64,000 bases of DNA from Sphingobacterium haloxyli. Lineage in GTDB: Bacteria > Bacteroidota > Bacteroidia > Sphingobacteriales > Sphingobacteriaceae. The stretch lies in NCBI RefSeq assembly GCF_002980525.1, contig NZ_PVBQ01000002.1:124001-188000 (forward strand). Direction: 5' to 3'. The translations under genes and the position numbers were made by a program. This document shows positions 62,711-64,000 of the stretch, one piece after another. Below the pieces are notes generated by a model. The model was not told the origin of the DNA and made no database searches. It saw nothing but the letters and a program-made list of their open reading frames with translations. Each line of letters opens with the position of its first letter. The stretch's first letter is position 1.

Positions 62711-64000
62711 TTATATGCCTAACGAATTAAACTGAAGATCGTAAAGCTTTTTGTAATAACCATCTTTAACAGCCAGCAACTCCCTATGTGTGCCAATTTC
62801 CTTGATTTCTCCTTTATCGAAAACGATGATTTTATCCGCTCGCTGAATAGTAGACAGGCGGTGTGCAATGACTATAGCCGTTCTACCGACCATCATCTTT
62901 TCGATTGCGGTCTGAATGAGTAATTCGGTTTCTGTATCGATCGATGATGTTGCTTCATCTAGGATCAATATAGCGGGGTCATGTACCAATGCTCGGATAA
63001 AAGAGATTAACTGGGCCTGCCCTGAAGATAGCGTAGCACCTCGTTCCTGTACTTGATAATCGAAACCTCCGGGCAATCGCATAATAAAACCGTATGCTCC
63101 GACCTTTTTAGCAGCTTCTATAACTTCTTCCTCGGTAATATCCGAATTATAAAGGGTAATGTTATTGAATATGGTGTCGGAAAATAAGAAAACATCTTGT
63201 AAAACGGTGGCGATGTGTTGACGGAGAGAATGGAGTTTGTACGCACGTATATCTTTGCCATCTAATAAAATACGGCCTTGCTGTATTTCATAAAAACGGC
63301 TGAGTATATTAATGGTAGACGATTTTCCGGCGCCTGTGGCCCCTACTAAAGCGAGGGTTTCTCCAGGCCGGACGTGGAAACTGACATTTTTCAATACCCA
63401 TTTTCCATTGGCATAAATTTCTTTTTCATCCATAACGGAGCTCTCTGTCGAGAGACGGATGGTATCCTCGTTATAAGCAAACCAAACCTTATCAAACTCG
63501 ATCTCACCCGCTATGCTATCTGGCGAAAACGTTCCGTTATCCGGTGTAAATTCTTTGGTATCTAATACATCAAATACCCGCTCTGCGGAAACCATCCCCA
63601 TTTGTAGGGTATTGAATTTATCTATTAGTTCTCGAATAGGTCGGAAAATCATATTGATGTACATCAGGAAGGCAACTACAACTCCCGGCGAGATAGCGTT
63701 GGCGAGAATCTGTTTCGATCCATACCATACCAAAAGGCCGATCGCAATAGCGAGGATAATCTCTAAAACAGGGAAAAAGATAGAAAAATACCAATTCGCG
63801 CGGATATGTGCGTCCCGATGCTTGCTATTGGCCGCCTTAAACTTTTCCATTTCTTGCTTTTCCCGTGAGAAATACTGAATAATAGCCATACCGCTGATAT
63901 GCTCCTGTAAGAACGTATTCAGATTGGATACCCAAGTACGCACATCGACGAAAGCCGATTTCATCGATTCCTTAAATATATAGGTCGCCCATATCAAGAG
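62711..64000 (-). CDS. ABC exporter, fused permease-ATPase, 5' end beyond window
   Basis: At least 428 residues. The frame is open to the window end, so the N-terminal membrane helices are outside. The visible part is the last transmembrane region (IFFPVLEIILAIAIGLLVWYG and VVVAFLMYINMIF) and a complete nucleotide-binding domain: Walker A GATGAGKSS, signature LSSGQAQ, Walker B ILILDEATSSID and the H-loop AHRLST. The NBD carries an insertion of 20 or so residues before FHVRPGETLALVG. Such half-exporters work as dimers; the cargo may be lipid or drug. No partner gene is visible here. Confidence 0.93.
   Translation of the reverse strand, partial: LLIWATYIFKESMKSAFVDVRTWVSNLNTFLQEHISGMAIIQYFSREKQEMEKFKAANSKHRDAHIRANWYFSIFFPVLEIILAIAIGLLVWYGSKQILANAISPGVVVAFLMYINMIFRPIRELIDKFNTLQMGMVSAERVFDVLDTKEFTPDNGTFSPDSIAGEIEFDKVWFAYNEDTIRLSTESSVMDEKEIYANGKWVLKNVSFHVRPGETLALVGATGAGKSSTINILSRFYEIQQGRILLDGKDIRAYKLHSLRQHIATVLQDVFLFSDTIFNNITLYNSDITEEEVIEAAKKVGAYGFIMRLPGGFDYQVQERGATLSSGQAQLISFIRALVHDPAILILDEATSSIDTETELLIQTAIEKMMVGRTAIVIAHRLSTIQRADKIIVFDKGEIKEIGTHRELLAVKDGYYKKLYDLQFNSLGI

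Noticed and set aside
1-64000. tRNA, rRNA, integrase, phage or toxin-antitoxin genes
   Set aside because: None was recognised when scanning both strands; there is no evidence of an integrated mobile element.

Overview
The window is typical Bacteroidota chromosome, most likely Sphingobacteriaceae (Sphingobacterium, Parapedobacter or Olivibacter type). The grounds are SusC/SusD pairs, an ECF sigma and FecR pair in front of a SusC with an STN domain, DUF4974-type FecR, TPR-HTH and PadR-PspC regulators, many lipoproteins, and repeated TAnnTTTG minus-7 promoter boxes. No tRNA, rRNA, CRISPR array, transposase, integrase or phage gene was seen. The species is not determined.

Layout. 1-4.2 kb: the end of a SusC, its SusD and two lipoproteins of the endonuclease/exonuclease/phosphatase (EEP) fold, one with an intact active site and one without. 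4.2-9.8 kb: a nonsense-interrupted small gene, a threonine aldolase, an acetyltransferase, an unknown membrane protein, a TPR-HTH regulator and an unknown protein. 9.76-10.28 kb: a non-coding stretch with two helically phased repeat tracts. 10.3-14.4 kb: a sugar isomerase, sodium symporter and DapA-type aldolase cassette. 14.5-25.2 kb: an M16 protease, an Ntn hydrolase, secreted and lipoproteins of unknown role, a DUF2339/DUF3999 pair and a glycosyltransferase. 25.4-31.8 kb: a GMC oxidoreductase with its Tat lipoprotein subunit, MiaE, a luciferase-like monooxygenase, RlmN and a ComF protein. Two copies of a structured repeat lie here, one after miaE and one after rlmN.

31.9-46.5 kb: VanZ, a PadR-PspC-TonB receptor operon, an SMP-30-like propeller with a GH95 fucosidase, MurF, and on the minus strand UvrA, a PafA-like phosphatase and an Rrf2 regulator. 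46.6-59.8 kb: a rhamnoside-type utilisation locus made of a GH78 pseudogene with its catalytic core deleted, ECF sigma, FecR, SusC, SusD, an exported FAD oxidoreductase, an exported protein with a possible FMN-binding signature, and an intact GH78. 59.9-64 kb: an M3 peptidase, a small outer-membrane barrel protein and an ABC exporter cut by the window edge.

The most interesting signals are the two-copy structured repeat with five compensatory base-pair changes (28.37-28.50 and 30.95-31.10 kb), the flavoprotein pair inside the GH78 locus, the internally deleted GH78, the degenerate EEP paralogue beside its intact twin, and the phased AAGTCCG repeats. Nothing could be searched against databases, so family calls rest on motifs and overall sequence character.
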